From: Microbacterium kunmingense
Lineage (GTDB): Bacteria; Actinomycetota; Actinomycetes; Actinomycetales; Microbacteriaceae
DNA length: 64,000 nt
Assembly (NCBI RefSeq): GCF_023155745.1
Contig: NZ_JAKNUS010000005.1
Span: 186,001 to 250,000, forward strand
Reading direction: 5' to 3'
The position numbers and the translations under genes are program-made. Shown one piece after another: positions 16,634 to 24,888 of this stretch (its first letter is position 1; each line of letters starts with the position of its first letter). The notes under the pieces are model-generated. The model saw nothing but the letters and a program-made list of their open reading frames with translations, did not search any database and had not been told where the DNA came from.

Positions 16634-17188
16634 GTGGCCACCTCGAACGACAAAGCCTCTTCCGCCACCCGCAACAAGCGGCGGCCGTCGCGCGGCGCCG
16701 AGCTCACCGACGAGCAGAACGCCGAGAAGGGCTTCCAGGCGTCGGAGACGCTGAGCAACAGCCTGCAGCGCGTTCTGGTCGACCTGATCGAACTCTCCCT
16801 CCAGGGCAAGCAGGCCCACTGGAATGTCGTCGGAACGAACTTCCGCGACACCCACCTGCAGCTGGACGAGATCATCGACGCCGCCCGGGAGTTCGCCGAC
16901 GACATCGCCGAGCGGATGCGCGCGCTCCACGCCTTGCCGGACGGCCGCAGCGACACGGTCGCCGAGACGACCACGCTTCCCGAGTTCCCGCAGGGCGAGA
17001 TCGCCACCACCGAGGTCATCGACCTCATGACCGAACGTCTCGACGCCGTCGCCGGCACCGTCCGCGAGGTGCACGACCCCGTCGATGAGGAAGACCCCAC
17101 GAGCGCCGACATCCTCCACGGAGTCCTCGAGCGCGTGGAACAGCTGTCGTGGATGGTGAGCGCGGAGAACCGCAAGCCCCGGCGCTGA
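16634..17188 (+). CDS. dps: Dps-family ferritin-like DNA-protection protein
   Basis: A 184-residue Dps with a lysine/arginine-rich N-terminal tail (residues 1-20) that could bind DNA, and the inter-subunit ferroxidase residues in QAHWNVVGTNFRDTHLQLDEIIDAAREFADDIAERM. Dps dodecamers store iron oxidised by peroxide and protect DNA. The GTG start has AGGAG upstream. It is followed by a perfect 17-bp stem-loop. The 163-nt gap before it, shared with gnd, shows no recognisable operator. Confidence 0.93.
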   Translation: MATSNDKASSATRNKRRPSRGAELTDEQNAEKGFQASETLSNSLQRVLVDLIELSLQGKQAHWNVVGTNFRDTHLQLDEIIDAAREFADDIAERMRALHALPDGRSDTVAETTTLPEFPQGEIATTEVIDLMTERLDAVAGTVREVHDPVDEEDPTSADILHGVLERVEQLSWMVSAENRKPRR

Positions 17189-17196
17189 AAGCGAAG

Positions 17197-17236
17197 GACG
17201 AGAGCGGATGCCGTGGGGGCGGCATCCGCTCTCGTC
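17197..17236 (+). terminator. perfect 17-bp stem-loop after dps
   Basis: GACGAGAGCGGATGCCG (17197-17213) is perfectly complementary to CGGCATCCGCTCTCGTC (17220-17236) with a 6-nt loop. No T-run follows, as is common in this lineage. It ends the dps unit. Confidence 0.8.
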
Positions 17237-17331
17237 ATGTCTGCGGGGCCCACAGCGGGGTTTGGGCTCTGTCGGCCGACCTCGCTACTGTGAAGCGGCG
17301 GCGAGCGCAGCCGTGGCGAGGAGAGCAAGCG

Positions 17332-18513
17332 ATGTCCGACCAGAACCCGGCTGCCCCCGAGGGCCCGCAGCCCGCAGACCCTGCGGCCGCAGGCTCATAC
17401 GCTCCACCGGCCGGCCATCAGATGCCACCGGCGGGTCCGTACGCTCCACCCGCCGGGCAGTACGCTCCGCCCGCGGGGCAGTACGCCCCTCCCGCCGCGC
17501 AGTACGCTCCGCCCGCCGGGCAGTATCCGGCCCCGCCGTCCTACCCCGGCGCGCCGGTGCCGCCGTACGCGCAGCCGGGCATGGCGTACCCCGGACCCTC
17601 GACCGCCCCCGTCGGCCCGGACACCCGGCCCAAGATCCTCGCGATCATCGCGCTGGTCGCCTCGATCGTCGGTCTCGTCGTCGCCTTCATCCCGTTCTTC
17701 GGCTGGCTTTCCGCGCCGATCCTCTTCGCTGCACTGGTCATGGCCATCATCGCGCTCGCCGTCAAGAGCCAGGGCGGCAAGGGGCTCAGCATCACCGCGA
17801 TCGTCATTTCGGTGGTGGGCGGGATCACCGCGATCGTCGTCTCGATCGTCGCCGTCCTGTTCACGACGATCTCCACCATCGAGACCATCGACGACAGCGT
17901 GACGGATCCCTTCACCCCGGGGGGCGGCGAACCCGTCGCCTCGGCCGAGCCGATCCAGGTCGTCGAGACCGCTTTCGGTCAGGACACGCTCGACCCCGAT
18001 CTGTGGTGGTACGTCGTGATCGTCGACAATCCGAACCCCGATGCGGTCTTCGAGTTCGGTGAGATCACCACCGAGGCGATCGACGCCTCGGGCACGATCC
18101 TCGACAGTTCGACCGACTACATCACGATGCTTCCGGGACAGGTCGCCGTCTCCGGATCCTTCTACGAGATCGGCGGGAACCAGATCACCGCCCTCGAGGT
18201 CATCGGTCCCGACCCTGCCGAGGCCGTGTCCGAACCCTCGACCGGTGCGGGCACCTTCTCGGTCGGCGAGCTGACGGCGACCAGTGACGATTACGTCACC
18301 GAGGTCTCCGGAACCGTGACCGGGGAGTTCTCCGTGGAGCAGGAGTTCGTCGGGGTCACCGTCGTCGCCCGCGACCCGGGGGGCACGATCATCGGCGGCA
18401 CCTCGACCTACGTCGAGCGTCTTCCCGCCGACGGCGGGAGCGCACGCTTCGAGGCGATCTTCTTCACGCCGCTCCCGGGCGACACGGTGTACGAGGCGTA
18501 TCCCTTCCTCTGA
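17332..18513 (+). CDS. Pro/Gly/Tyr-rich membrane protein with extracellular FxLyD-like domain
   Basis: The 393-residue protein has a disordered N terminus (residues 1-97) with heptads of the type YAPPAGQ, two membrane helices of the DUF4190 kind (about 102-125 and 132-150, then a third at about 158-182), and a roughly 210-residue outer domain. The outer domain has two similar halves (ETAFGQDTLDPDLWWYVVIVDNPNPDAVFEFGEITTEAIDASG and GTFSVGELTATSDDYVTEVSGTVTGEFSVEQEFVGVTVVARDPGG), a pattern of tandem beta-sandwich FxLyD-like modules. GAGGAG precedes ATG 17332. Possible roles are in the cell envelope; there is no catalytic motif. Confidence 0.72.
   Translation: MSDQNPAAPEGPQPADPAAAGSYAPPAGHQMPPAGPYAPPAGQYAPPAGQYAPPAAQYAPPAGQYPAPPSYPGAPVPPYAQPGMAYPGPSTAPVGPDTRPKILAIIALVASIVGLVVAFIPFFGWLSAPILFAALVMAIIALAVKSQGGKGLSITAIVISVVGGITAIVVSIVAVLFTTISTIETIDDSVTDPFTPGGGEPVASAEPIQVVETAFGQDTLDPDLWWYVVIVDNPNPDAVFEFGEITTEAIDASGTILDSSTDYITMLPGQVAVSGSFYEIGGNQITALEVIGPDPAEAVSEPSTGAGTFSVGELTATSDDYVTEVSGTVTGEFSVEQEFVGVTVVARDPGGTIIGGTSTYVERLPADGGSARFEAIFFTPLPGDTVYEAYPFL
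17398..17523 (+). repeat. six in-frame 21-bp repeats coding YAPPAGQ-like heptads
   Basis: Six consecutive 21-nt units code for YAPPAGH, QMPPAGP, YAPPAGQ, YAPPAGQ, YAPPAAQ and YAPPAGQ. The middle units differ by only a few synonymous changes, so the array is recent or under gene conversion and may vary in copy number between strains. Confidence 0.85.
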
Positions 18514-18528
18514 CCCCGAGAGCGGGCG

Positions 18529-19098
18529 TCACCGCGCGCGGCGCACGACACCCCGAGCCGCGTGGAACGCCAGCACACCGGCCAGCACCCACGGCCCGAT
18601 CACCAGGAGAGGGTCGAGCCAGGTGTGCTTCGCGTCCGATCGACCCGGTCGCAGACGGGATGCCACGGGGTGGCGTCCGCGCTCGCCGAGGACTCCCGAC
18701 AGGGTGAGGGGATTGTCGGGACGCAGGGTGACGAAGGAGCGGAGATGCTCCGTGGTCGCATCGATCCTGTCTCCCAGGACGAGCAGCAGCCAGTGCGCGG
18801 TCTGCCCTTCGCTGTAGCGCTCGTAGGCGGCGCGCCTCACGGCACCCGCCAAGCCGTGCAGCGGTTGCGCCGTGCCGAAGACGGGTGTGAGTCTTTCGTG
18901 CTCGACCGATCGTTCGCGGTGCCCGTCATCGAGCTGCTGATCGGGAAGCTCCCAGCGCGCTCCGGTCTGGATGCCGGGCACTTCGCGAGGGAAGGCCGGT
19001 CGATCGGCCGGGTCGAGGTCGGCACCCCACCCGGGGATCTTCTCGCGGAGCTCCTCGGGTGCCGACTGGATGCCGGGTTTCGCGGCGGTGTAGGGCAT
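18529..19098 (-). CDS. conserved hypothetical membrane-anchored protein, 189 aa
   Basis: The chain starts MPYTAAKPGIQSAPEELREKIPGWGADLDPADRPAFPRE, continues with a hydrophilic region containing AAYERYSEGQTAHWLLLVLGDRIDATTEHLRSFVTLRPDNP, and ends with one membrane helix (WLDPLLVIGPWVLAGVLAFHAARG), so it is probably tail-anchored. I know no function for it. The ATG at 19098 has AGGAGG at good spacing. It lies 29 nt downstream of the alcohol dehydrogenase on the same strand and is likely co-transcribed with it. Confidence 0.7.
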   Translation of the reverse strand: MPYTAAKPGIQSAPEELREKIPGWGADLDPADRPAFPREVPGIQTGARWELPDQQLDDGHRERSVEHERLTPVFGTAQPLHGLAGAVRRAAYERYSEGQTAHWLLLVLGDRIDATTEHLRSFVTLRPDNPLTLSGVLGERGRHPVASRLRPGRSDAKHTWLDPLLVIGPWVLAGVLAFHAARGVVRRAR

Positions 19099-19127
19099 GG
19101 TGCCTCCTGGTGGGCGTGGTCGATCTG

Positions 19128-20267
19128 TCAGACGTGCACGACGGTCTTGATGCAGCCGTCGAGCTTCGCGGAGAACACGTGGTAGGCCTCGGCGATGTGC
19201 TCGAGCGGGAACCGGTGGGTGATGAGTGCGCGCGGTGCGATGACGCCTGAGCGGATGTGCTCGATCAGCCGCGGCCACTGGCGGGCGACCGGGGCCTGGT
19301 TCATACGGAGGGTGAGCCCCTTGTTCATCGCATCGCCGAATTTCACGGCGCTGAACAGCGGACCGTAGGCGCCCATCACCGATACCGTCCCGCCCTTGCG
19401 AACGCTGTCGATCGCCCAGTTCAGCGCCACCGGGGAACCCCCTTGCATCTTCAGCTTCGCCGAGGTGATGTGCTGGAGGACGTGGCCGTCCGCTTCCGCG
19501 CCGACCGCGTCGACGGCGACGTCGGATCCCAGACCGGCCGTCATCTTCTTCAGGGTCAGGACGATGTCATCCACCTGTCCGAAATTCACCGTCTCGGCCC
19601 GTGCGTAGGTGCGGGCCTTCTCCAGGCGGTAGTCGAGGTGATCCACCACGATCACCCGCCCCGCTCCCATGAGCCAGGCCGAGTGGGCGGCGGCGAGCCC
19701 CACCGGCCCCGCCCCGAACACCACCGCGGTATCGCCCTCCTCGATGTCCGCCAGCTGGGCGCCGAAGTACCCGGTCGAGTAGGCATCGGTGAGGAGAAGG
19801 GCGTCCTCGTCGTGGAGATCGGTCGGGATGACCCACGGACCGACGTCGGCGAAGGGCACCCGGACGAACTCCGCCTGGCCACCGTCGTACCCGCCGGCGG
19901 TGTGGGAATAGCCGTAGATCGCCCCCACGGCGGTGGCGTTGGCGTTGACGTTGTGGCAGTTGGAGAACAGCCCGCGGGCGCAGAAGAAGCACGATCCGCA
20001 GTAGATGTTGAAGGGCACCATGACGCGATCGCCGACCCGGAGCGTCTGGACCCCTCCTCCGACCTCGTGCACGGTGCCGATGAACTCGTGGCCGAAGGTG
20101 TGGCCGATGCGGGTGTCGGGCATCATGCCGTGGTACAGATGCAAGTCCGAACCGCAGATGGCGGCCAGCTCCACCTTCACGATCGCGTCCTGCGGATGCT
20201 CGATCCGGGGCTCCGGCTTCTCCTCGACCCGCATCTTGTACGGGCCGCGATAGGTCATGGCTCTCAT
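19128..20267 (-). CDS. zinc-dependent alcohol dehydrogenase, MDR superfamily
   Basis: 379 residues. The catalytic-zinc residues are in AAICGSDLHLYHG and GHTFGHEFIGTV, and the structural zinc lobe has four cysteines in CGSCFFCARGLFSNC. The nucleotide loop is VFGAGPVGLAAAHSA. The arrangement resembles glutathione-independent formaldehyde or threonine-dehydrogenase-like enzymes, many of which act in aldehyde detoxification. GAGGAG precedes the ATG. The small membrane protein downstream may be part of the same unit. The substrate cannot be given. Confidence 0.9.
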   Translation of the reverse strand: MRAMTYRGPYKMRVEEKPEPRIEHPQDAIVKVELAAICGSDLHLYHGMMPDTRIGHTFGHEFIGTVHEVGGGVQTLRVGDRVMVPFNIYCGSCFFCARGLFSNCHNVNANATAVGAIYGYSHTAGGYDGGQAEFVRVPFADVGPWVIPTDLHDEDALLLTDAYSTGYFGAQLADIEEGDTAVVFGAGPVGLAAAHSAWLMGAGRVIVVDHLDYRLEKARTYARAETVNFGQVDDIVLTLKKMTAGLGSDVAVDAVGAEADGHVLQHITSAKLKMQGGSPVALNWAIDSVRKGGTVSVMGAYGPLFSAVKFGDAMNKGLTLRMNQAPVARQWPRLIEHIRSGVIAPRALITHRFPLEHIAEAYHVFSAKLDGCIKTVVHV

Positions 20268-20327
20268 GGCGTCTCCTCGCAGGTCGATCTCCCACCCTGC
20301 CTACGCGCTGCCCGCGGCACACGGGGG

Positions 20328-20355
20328 TTGCCATCGGCGCCGAACCGACTACTAT
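20328..20355 (+). promoter_or_regulatory. candidate promoter for Mn-catalase
   Basis: TTGCCA (20328-20333) and TACTAT (20350-20355) are separated by 16 bp and point towards the catalase gene, giving a leader of about 100 nt. The rest of the 193-nt gap between the divergent dehydrogenase and catalase genes holds nothing else I can name. Confidence 0.4.
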
Positions 20356-20460
20356 CCCGGGCGCGTATATCCCAGCGCCGGTATGGCGTGTCAACCCCGA
20401 CGACGACGTGTGCGCGGGCCTCCTAGCGTCGCCCGGACACGACAGAAAGGGGCAGGACAG

Positions 20461-21342
20461 ATGTTCTTCCATCGTCAGGAACTGCAGTTCGAATCCACAC
20501 CCGACAAGCCCGACGCGGTGTACGCCCGTCGGCTGCAAGAGGTCCTCGGCGGGCAGTACGGCGAGATCACCGTCGCGATGCAGTACGGCTTCCAGGCATG
20601 GAACACGCACATCCCCGGGAAGTACCGCGACCTGCTCTACGGGATCGGTGCGGAGGAGTTCGGGCACGTCGAGATGCTCGCCATCATGATCGCCCAGCTG
20701 CTGGAGAAGGCGCCGGTCGAACAGTCCGAAGCCGCCGCAGCGTCCGACCCGGTGCTCGGTGCGGTGATGGGCGGCATGGACGTGCAGCACGCGATCGTCG
20801 CGGGTGCCGGCGCGCGACCCGTCGACAGCAACGGCAACCCCTGGCAGGGCTCGTACATCACCGCCAGCGGCAATCTGCTCGCCGACTTCACCGCCAACGC
20901 CAACGCCGAGATGCAGGGCCGTGTGCAGGTCGCGCGGCTCTACCACATGACCGACGACCACGGGGTGCGCAAGATGCTCTCCTTCCTCCTCGCGCGCGAC
21001 ACGATGCATCAGAACCAGTGGCTGCGTGCCGCCGCCGAGCTCCGGGAGGAGGGAACCGAAGATCTCCCGGTCCCCATGAACTTCCCGCTGTCGCAGGAGC
21101 ACCGGGACGTCAGCTACCAGTACCTCAACTTCTCCGACGGCGCCGCGGCAGCCGAGGGTTCCTGGGCCGCTGGCCCGACACCCGACGGCAAGGGCGAGTT
21201 CAGCTACCACGACGGTCCGACCACGTCGGCGCCCATGCCACCGCCGACCCAGCCCGATCCGCGGTTGTTCGGCACCGACCCGAAGCCGAATGTCGTCGAC
21301 AAGGCCGCGGGAGTGGTGAAGGACAAGCTCAGCAAGAAGTGA
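20461..21342 (+). CDS. manganese catalase
   Basis: This is a non-haem, di-manganese catalase that converts hydrogen peroxide to water and oxygen. The ligands are visible in the ferritin-like bundle: the Glu of GGQYGEITVAMQY, the Glu/His pair in GAEEFGHVEM, the Glu of ANANAEMQGRVQVARLY, and the His of LLARDTMHQNQW. At 293 residues it has the usual C-terminal Pro-rich tail (PPPTQPDPRLFGTDPKP). It stands alone, divergent from the alcohol dehydrogenase and convergent with fdhD. Together with dps and msrAB it suggests peroxide defence that does not depend on haem. Confidence 0.95.
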   Translation: MFFHRQELQFESTPDKPDAVYARRLQEVLGGQYGEITVAMQYGFQAWNTHIPGKYRDLLYGIGAEEFGHVEMLAIMIAQLLEKAPVEQSEAAAASDPVLGAVMGGMDVQHAIVAGAGARPVDSNGNPWQGSYITASGNLLADFTANANAEMQGRVQVARLYHMTDDHGVRKMLSFLLARDTMHQNQWLRAAAELREEGTEDLPVPMNFPLSQEHRDVSYQYLNFSDGAAAAEGSWAAGPTPDGKGEFSYHDGPTTSAPMPPPTQPDPRLFGTDPKPNVVDKAAGVVKDKLSKK

Positions 21343-21352
21343 GGCCGACGGG

Positions 21353-22216
21353 TCAGCCGGCGAGGAGGATCCTGTCGGGGTGCGTGTAGATGTTCATCGA
21401 CGCCCCCCGCAGGAACCCCACGAGTGTCAGGCCCGAATCCTCGGCGAGCTCGACGGCGAGCGAGGACGGCGCCGAGACCGCCGCGAGGATCGGGATGCCG
21501 GCCATGACGGCCTTCTGCACGAGCTCGAAGCTCGCCCGTCCCGACACCTGCAGGACGGTACCGCTGAGCGGAAGCCGGTCGTTCAGCACCGCCCACCCGA
21601 CCACCTTGTCCACCGCGTTGTGGCGTCCGACGTCCTCGCGCACGACGAGCGGCTCACCGGTCGCGGCGTCGAAGAGGGCAGCGGCGTGGAGCCCGCCGGT
21701 CTTGTCGAAGACGTCCTGTTGACGCCGCAGCTCGTCGGGGAAGCCGGCGAGCACCGCCGCCGGCACCACGGCCTCATCGAGCGCGATGTCGTAGCTCGAC
21801 ACCGTGCGGACGGCATCGATCGACGCCTTCCCGCACAGCCCGCAGCTGCTGGTCGTGTAGAAGTTCCTGGCGAGGTCGGGATCCAGCGGCGGCACGTCGG
21901 GCGCCAGGGAGACGTCGAGCACGTTGTAGGTGTTGCCGTCGGAGCCTGGCCCGGTTCCGGGGCCACCGCAGTGGATCGCCGATCGGAACTGGTCGCCGCG
22001 GGAGATCACTCCCTCCGACACCAGGAACCCCGCGGCGAGCTCGACGTCGTGCCCGGGCGTGCGCATGGTGACCGCGAGCGACGTGCCGCGCACGCGGATC
22101 TCGAGGGGCTCCTCCACGGCGAGCGCGTCGGGACGCCGCCTTGCGGCATCCGTTCCACTCTCTCCGCCGCCAATGGTGACGCGCGTGACGGGCCGGCGCG
22201 CGGTGATGCGTCCCAC
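21353..22216 (-). CDS. fdhD: FdhD sulfurtransferase for formate-dehydrogenase-type molybdoenzymes
   Basis: FdhD passes sulfur from a cysteine desulfurase to the molybdenum centre of FDH-like enzymes. The key loop [14 protein letters not shown] with its CxxC cysteines is present near residue 125, as are [16 protein letters not shown] and [13 protein letters not shown]. 287 residues is normal. The GTG start is one base after the moaA stop, so it is coupled to moaA. Its likely client is the YdeP/FdhF-type enzyme at 42,783-45,242. Confidence 0.95.
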   Translation of the reverse strand: MGRITARRPVTRVTIGGGESGTDAARRRPDALAVEEPLEIRVRGTSLAVTMRTPGHDVELAAGFLVSEGVISRGDQFRSAIHCGGPGTGPGSDGNTYNVLDVSLAPDVPPLDPDLARNFYTTSSCGLCGKASIDAVRTVSSYDIALDEAVVPAAVLAGFPDELRRQQDVFDKTGGLHAAALFDAATGEPLVVREDVGRHNAVDKVVGWAVLNDRLPLSGTVLQVSGRASFELVQKAVMAGIPILAAVSAPSSLAVELAEDSGLTLVGFLRGASMNIYTHPDRILLAG

Positions 22217-22217
22217 C

Positions 22218-23288
22218 TCAGCCCCCGATCGCGTTCATGCCGCGCGCGGGCTGGAGGAAGGACGGGTCGTTGATGGCGTGACCGGGGAGCTTGCCGTGGA
22301 CGCACGAGCGCAGCATCCGGTCGATGGCGTCGTCGCCGGGAGCGGGACCGCGCAGGACCGGCAGCAGGTCGTACTCAGTGGTGGAGAAGAGACAGTTGCG
22401 CAACTGGCCGTCGGCGGTGAGGCGAAGCCGGTCGCAGGCGCCGCAGAACGGAGCGGTCACCGAGGCGATGACGCCGACCGAGGCGGGGCCGCCGTCCAGC
22501 AGGAAGCGCTCCGCCGGCGCGCCCCCGCGACCGGGCACCGGGGTCAGGTGCCAGCGCTGGGCGAGAGCAGCGAGGATCTCGTCGCGTGTGACCATCCGCT
22601 GCCGGTCCCACGTGTGGCCGGCGTCGAGGGGCATCTGCTCGATGAATCGCAGCTGGGCGTCGTGGGCGAGAGCGAACGCCACCAGATCGACCATCTCATC
22701 GTCGTTGACCCCGCGCATGGCCACGGCGTTGATCTTGAGGGGGCGGAGCCCCGATGCCGCCGCGGCATCGATTCCGTCGAGGACGTCGTCGAGCCGGTCA
22801 CGGCGGGTCAGGTCGTGGAACCGCTCACGACGGAGAGTGTCGAGCGAGATGTTCAGGCGCGAGAGCCCCGCCTCGATGAGCGCCGGGAGCGCCGCGCGCA
22901 GGCCGATGCCGTTCGTGGTCATCGCGATTTGCACGGGACCGTCCGGGCCGCGGAGGGCGGCGAGCCGTTCGACGACCTCGGGCAGGTCGCGGCGGAGCAG
23001 CGGCTCGCCGCCGGTCAGCCGGAAGGTCGAGACCCCGTCGGCGGCGGCGATGCGGGCGACGCGCTCGATCTCGTCGAGGGTGAGGATGCTGGTGCGCGCG
23101 AGCCACTCGTTGCCCTGCTCGGGCATGCAGTACGTGCAGCGCAGGGAGCACCGGTCGGTCAGCGAGATGCGGAGGTCGCGGTGGACGCGGCCGTGGGTGT
23201 CGATGAGCGGATCGCCGATCCCGCCGTCGGGCGCGGGGTGTGCGGGGCGCGACGGCGCGGGTGAGATCGTCACCGGGATGGCCACCAT
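22218..23288 (-). CDS. moaA: GTP 3',8-cyclase MoaA
   Basis: Radical-SAM enzyme of the first step of molybdenum-cofactor synthesis. The SAM cluster motif is CSLRCTYC (CxxxCxxC), the second cluster is [18 protein letters not shown], and the chain ends in the functional GG dipeptide (MNAIGG). 356 residues. A short open frame (23290-23316) preceded by a leaderless -10 box ends one base before this ATG, so moaA may be translated by re-initiation. The 2,127-nt open frame on the opposite strand (22291-24417) is a shadow apart from its last third. Confidence 0.96.
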   Translation of the reverse strand: MVAIPVTISPAPSRPAHPAPDGGIGDPLIDTHGRVHRDLRISLTDRCSLRCTYCMPEQGNEWLARTSILTLDEIERVARIAAADGVSTFRLTGGEPLLRRDLPEVVERLAALRGPDGPVQIAMTTNGIGLRAALPALIEAGLSRLNISLDTLRRERFHDLTRRDRLDDVLDGIDAAAASGLRPLKINAVAMRGVNDDEMVDLVAFALAHDAQLRFIEQMPLDAGHTWDRQRMVTRDEILAALAQRWHLTPVPGRGGAPAERFLLDGGPASVGVIASVTAPFCGACDRLRLTADGQLRNCLFSTTEYDLLPVLRGPAPGDDAIDRMLRSCVHGKLPGHAINDPSFLQPARGMNAIGG

Positions 23289-23289
23289 C

Positions 23290-23316
23290 TCAGCTGCCCC
23301 CTCGCCGCGCAGTCAT
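23290..23316 (-). CDS. 8-residue leader peptide upstream of moaA
   Basis: TACGCT (23323-23328) lies six bases before an ATG at 23316, the same leaderless arrangement seen across the window. The frame reads MTARRGGS and stops, and one base later moaA begins (TGA-G-ATG). Ribosomes that load on the leaderless 5' end would have to pass through this peptide. Whether it is attenuating or simply couples translation is not known. Confidence 0.45.
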   Translation of the reverse strand: MTARRGGS

Positions 23317-23439
23317 CCTTCGAGCGTAGTCCCGCCCGGTCGGGGTGTCGCTTCCTCCCCCGCCTGGTGGGACGACGGGTTGTCCACCGATCGGCTGGAG
23401 CGGGCATCAGCGACCGCCACGCTCGGCCACGGTGGAGGG

Positions 23440-24417
23440 ATGGACGACGTACGACTCCCCGACGAACTGGGCGAGGCCTTCACGTGCGCAAAAGCCCTCG
23501 CGGCGGGTGTGACGCGCCGTCGACTCCGCACGAGGCAGCTCGAACCGGTCTTCCACGGGGTTCGGATGGTGCCGGGCGTCATCGGCGACGAGGGGGCCGA
23601 CCGTGGGCGAGAGGATCACCACCGGGTGGTCCGGCGTGCGCGCGGGTTCGCTCCGCTGCTGGGAGATCACCGCTTCTTCGCGGGACGCACCGCCGCGGTG
23701 CTCTTCGACGCTCCCCTCGCTCACGGCCAGGACATCACCGTCGGCGTCCACGCGCCCGGCCGTGCGCCACGGCGCCGCGGCGTCCGCGGCGTGAAAGTCG
23801 CCCACCACCTGGTGTCGGTCATCGAGCACGAAGGTCTGCCCGTGGCATCCCCCGCATCGACCTGGGCGATGCTCGGCAACGAGCTGACGGTGCGGGAACT
23901 CGTCGTGCTCGGCGATTGGTTCGTGAGGATGCCTCGCACTCGCCACGGAGCACCGGCGCCGGAGCTACGACGGGCGACGCCGGCGCAGCTGCGACGTGTC
24001 ATCGCCGCCGGCCAGCGACCCGGGATCGAGCGTCTGCGCGAAGCCGTAGAGCTCGTCCGTGTCGGGAGCTCCTCGCCATTGGAGACGGAGTATCGACTCG
24101 ACGCCACCGCTGCGGGGCTGCCTGACCCGGATCTCGACGTCGAGATCCGCGACCCTCGGGGACGCCTCATCGGCATCACCGAGGTCGCGTATCGCGACTA
24201 TCGCACACTTGTGGAGATCGAGGGCGACCACCACCGCACAGACAGGCGTCAGTGGGACCGTGACATCGAGAAGTACAACGCGTACGCGGCACTCGGGTGG
24301 CAGGTCGTGCGGCTCACCTCCACCCATGTGCGCGGCGCGAAACGCGGAGTCTCGCTCGTGCGCGATGCCCTGGTGCGCAACGGCTGGCGACCGGGCCGCG
24401 GTATCGATCTGGGGTGA
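23440..24417 (+). CDS. DUF559-type nuclease-fold protein with AbiEi-like N terminus
   Basis: 325 residues. The N-terminal 50 residues (FTCAKALAAGVTRRRLRTRQLEPVFHGVRM) match the winged-helix opening found in type IV antitoxin/AbiEi-like proteins. The C-terminal third (LIGITEVAYRDYRTLVEIEGDHHRTDRRQWDRDIEKYNAYAALGWQVVRLTS) is the DUF559, VSR-like PD-(D/E)xK fold. Such two-part proteins are frequent in the Microbacteriaceae, often in several copies, and have no proven role. GGTGGAGGG directly abuts ATG 23440, which is unusually close. No toxin gene stands beside it. It is convergent with sdaA across the 73-bp repeat array. Confidence 0.75.
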   Translation: MDDVRLPDELGEAFTCAKALAAGVTRRRLRTRQLEPVFHGVRMVPGVIGDEGADRGREDHHRVVRRARGFAPLLGDHRFFAGRTAAVLFDAPLAHGQDITVGVHAPGRAPRRRGVRGVKVAHHLVSVIEHEGLPVASPASTWAMLGNELTVRELVVLGDWFVRMPRTRHGAPAPELRRATPAQLRRVIAAGQRPGIERLREAVELVRVGSSSPLETEYRLDATAAGLPDPDLDVEIRDPRGRLIGITEVAYRDYRTLVEIEGDHHRTDRRQWDRDIEKYNAYAALGWQVVRLTSTHVRGAKRGVSLVRDALVRNGWRPGRGIDLG

Positions 24418-24439
24418 AGCGCCGCCGCGGCGCGGGCGG

Positions 24440-24759
24440 CCCCGAACGAAGTGGCACAGATGGTCGCGTTCCCGCGCCACCCCCGACCAATCCCGCCACC
24501 TCGATAAGGCGGCCCCGATCGAAGTGGCACAGATGGTCACGTTCCCGCGCCACCCCCGACCATTCCCGCCACCTCGATAAAGCGGCCCCGAACGAAGTGG
24601 CACAGATGGTCGCGTTCCCGCGCCACCCCCGACCAATCCCGCCACCTCGATAAAGCGGCCCCGAACGAAGTGGCACAGTTGGTCGCGTTCCCGCGCCACC
24701 CCCGACCAATCCCGCCACCTCGATGAAGCGGCCCCGAACGAAGTGGCACAGATGGTCAC
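24440..24759. repeat. 73-bp tandem repeat array, 4 full units plus a partial fifth
   Basis: Unit starts are exactly 73 bp apart at 24440, 24513, 24586 and 24659, with a 28-nt partial unit at 24732. The units differ from each other by only one to about five bases. Each contains GTGGCACAGATGGTC and, 25 bp later, CGCGCCAC, which can form an imperfect stem. The array fills most of the 471-nt gap between two convergent genes; the remainder (24792-24888) is GC-rich with no other feature. It is a minisatellite, not a CRISPR, as there are no unique spacers. Confidence 0.93.
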
Positions 24760-24791
24760 GGCTCGCCGCGAAGAGCGACCATCTGTGCCAC
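24743..24791. terminator. 15-bp perfect hairpin at the end of the repeat array
   Basis: GTGGCACAGATGGTC (24743-24757) in the partial fifth repeat unit pairs perfectly with GACCATCTGTGCCAC (24777-24791) around a 19-nt loop. It lies between the 3' ends of two convergent genes, so it may serve as a bidirectional terminator. The arm sequence is the same one repeated in every 73-bp unit. Confidence 0.6.
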
Positions 24792-24888
24792 CCGGGTTTC
24801 GCGCCGTCGCCGCCGCGGTCGCGGTCGCCGCGGCGGTCCAAGGCGCCGGTCGAACCCATCTGCGCCACATCCGCGCGCGGTACGCGGG

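Noticed and set aside
22291..24417. A 708-codon plus-strand frame
   Set aside because: Its first 383 codons are antisense to moaA and low in sense. Only the DUF559-type part from 23440 is a real gene.
23440..24417. A type IV toxin-antitoxin (abortive infection) system
   Set aside because: Only the AbiEi-like winged-helix start is seen, fused to a DUF559 domain. No nucleotidyltransferase (AbiEii) toxin gene is adjacent.
24440..24759. CRISPR array
   Set aside because: The repeated unit is 73 bp of continuous near-identical sequence with no unique spacers, and no cas genes are present.
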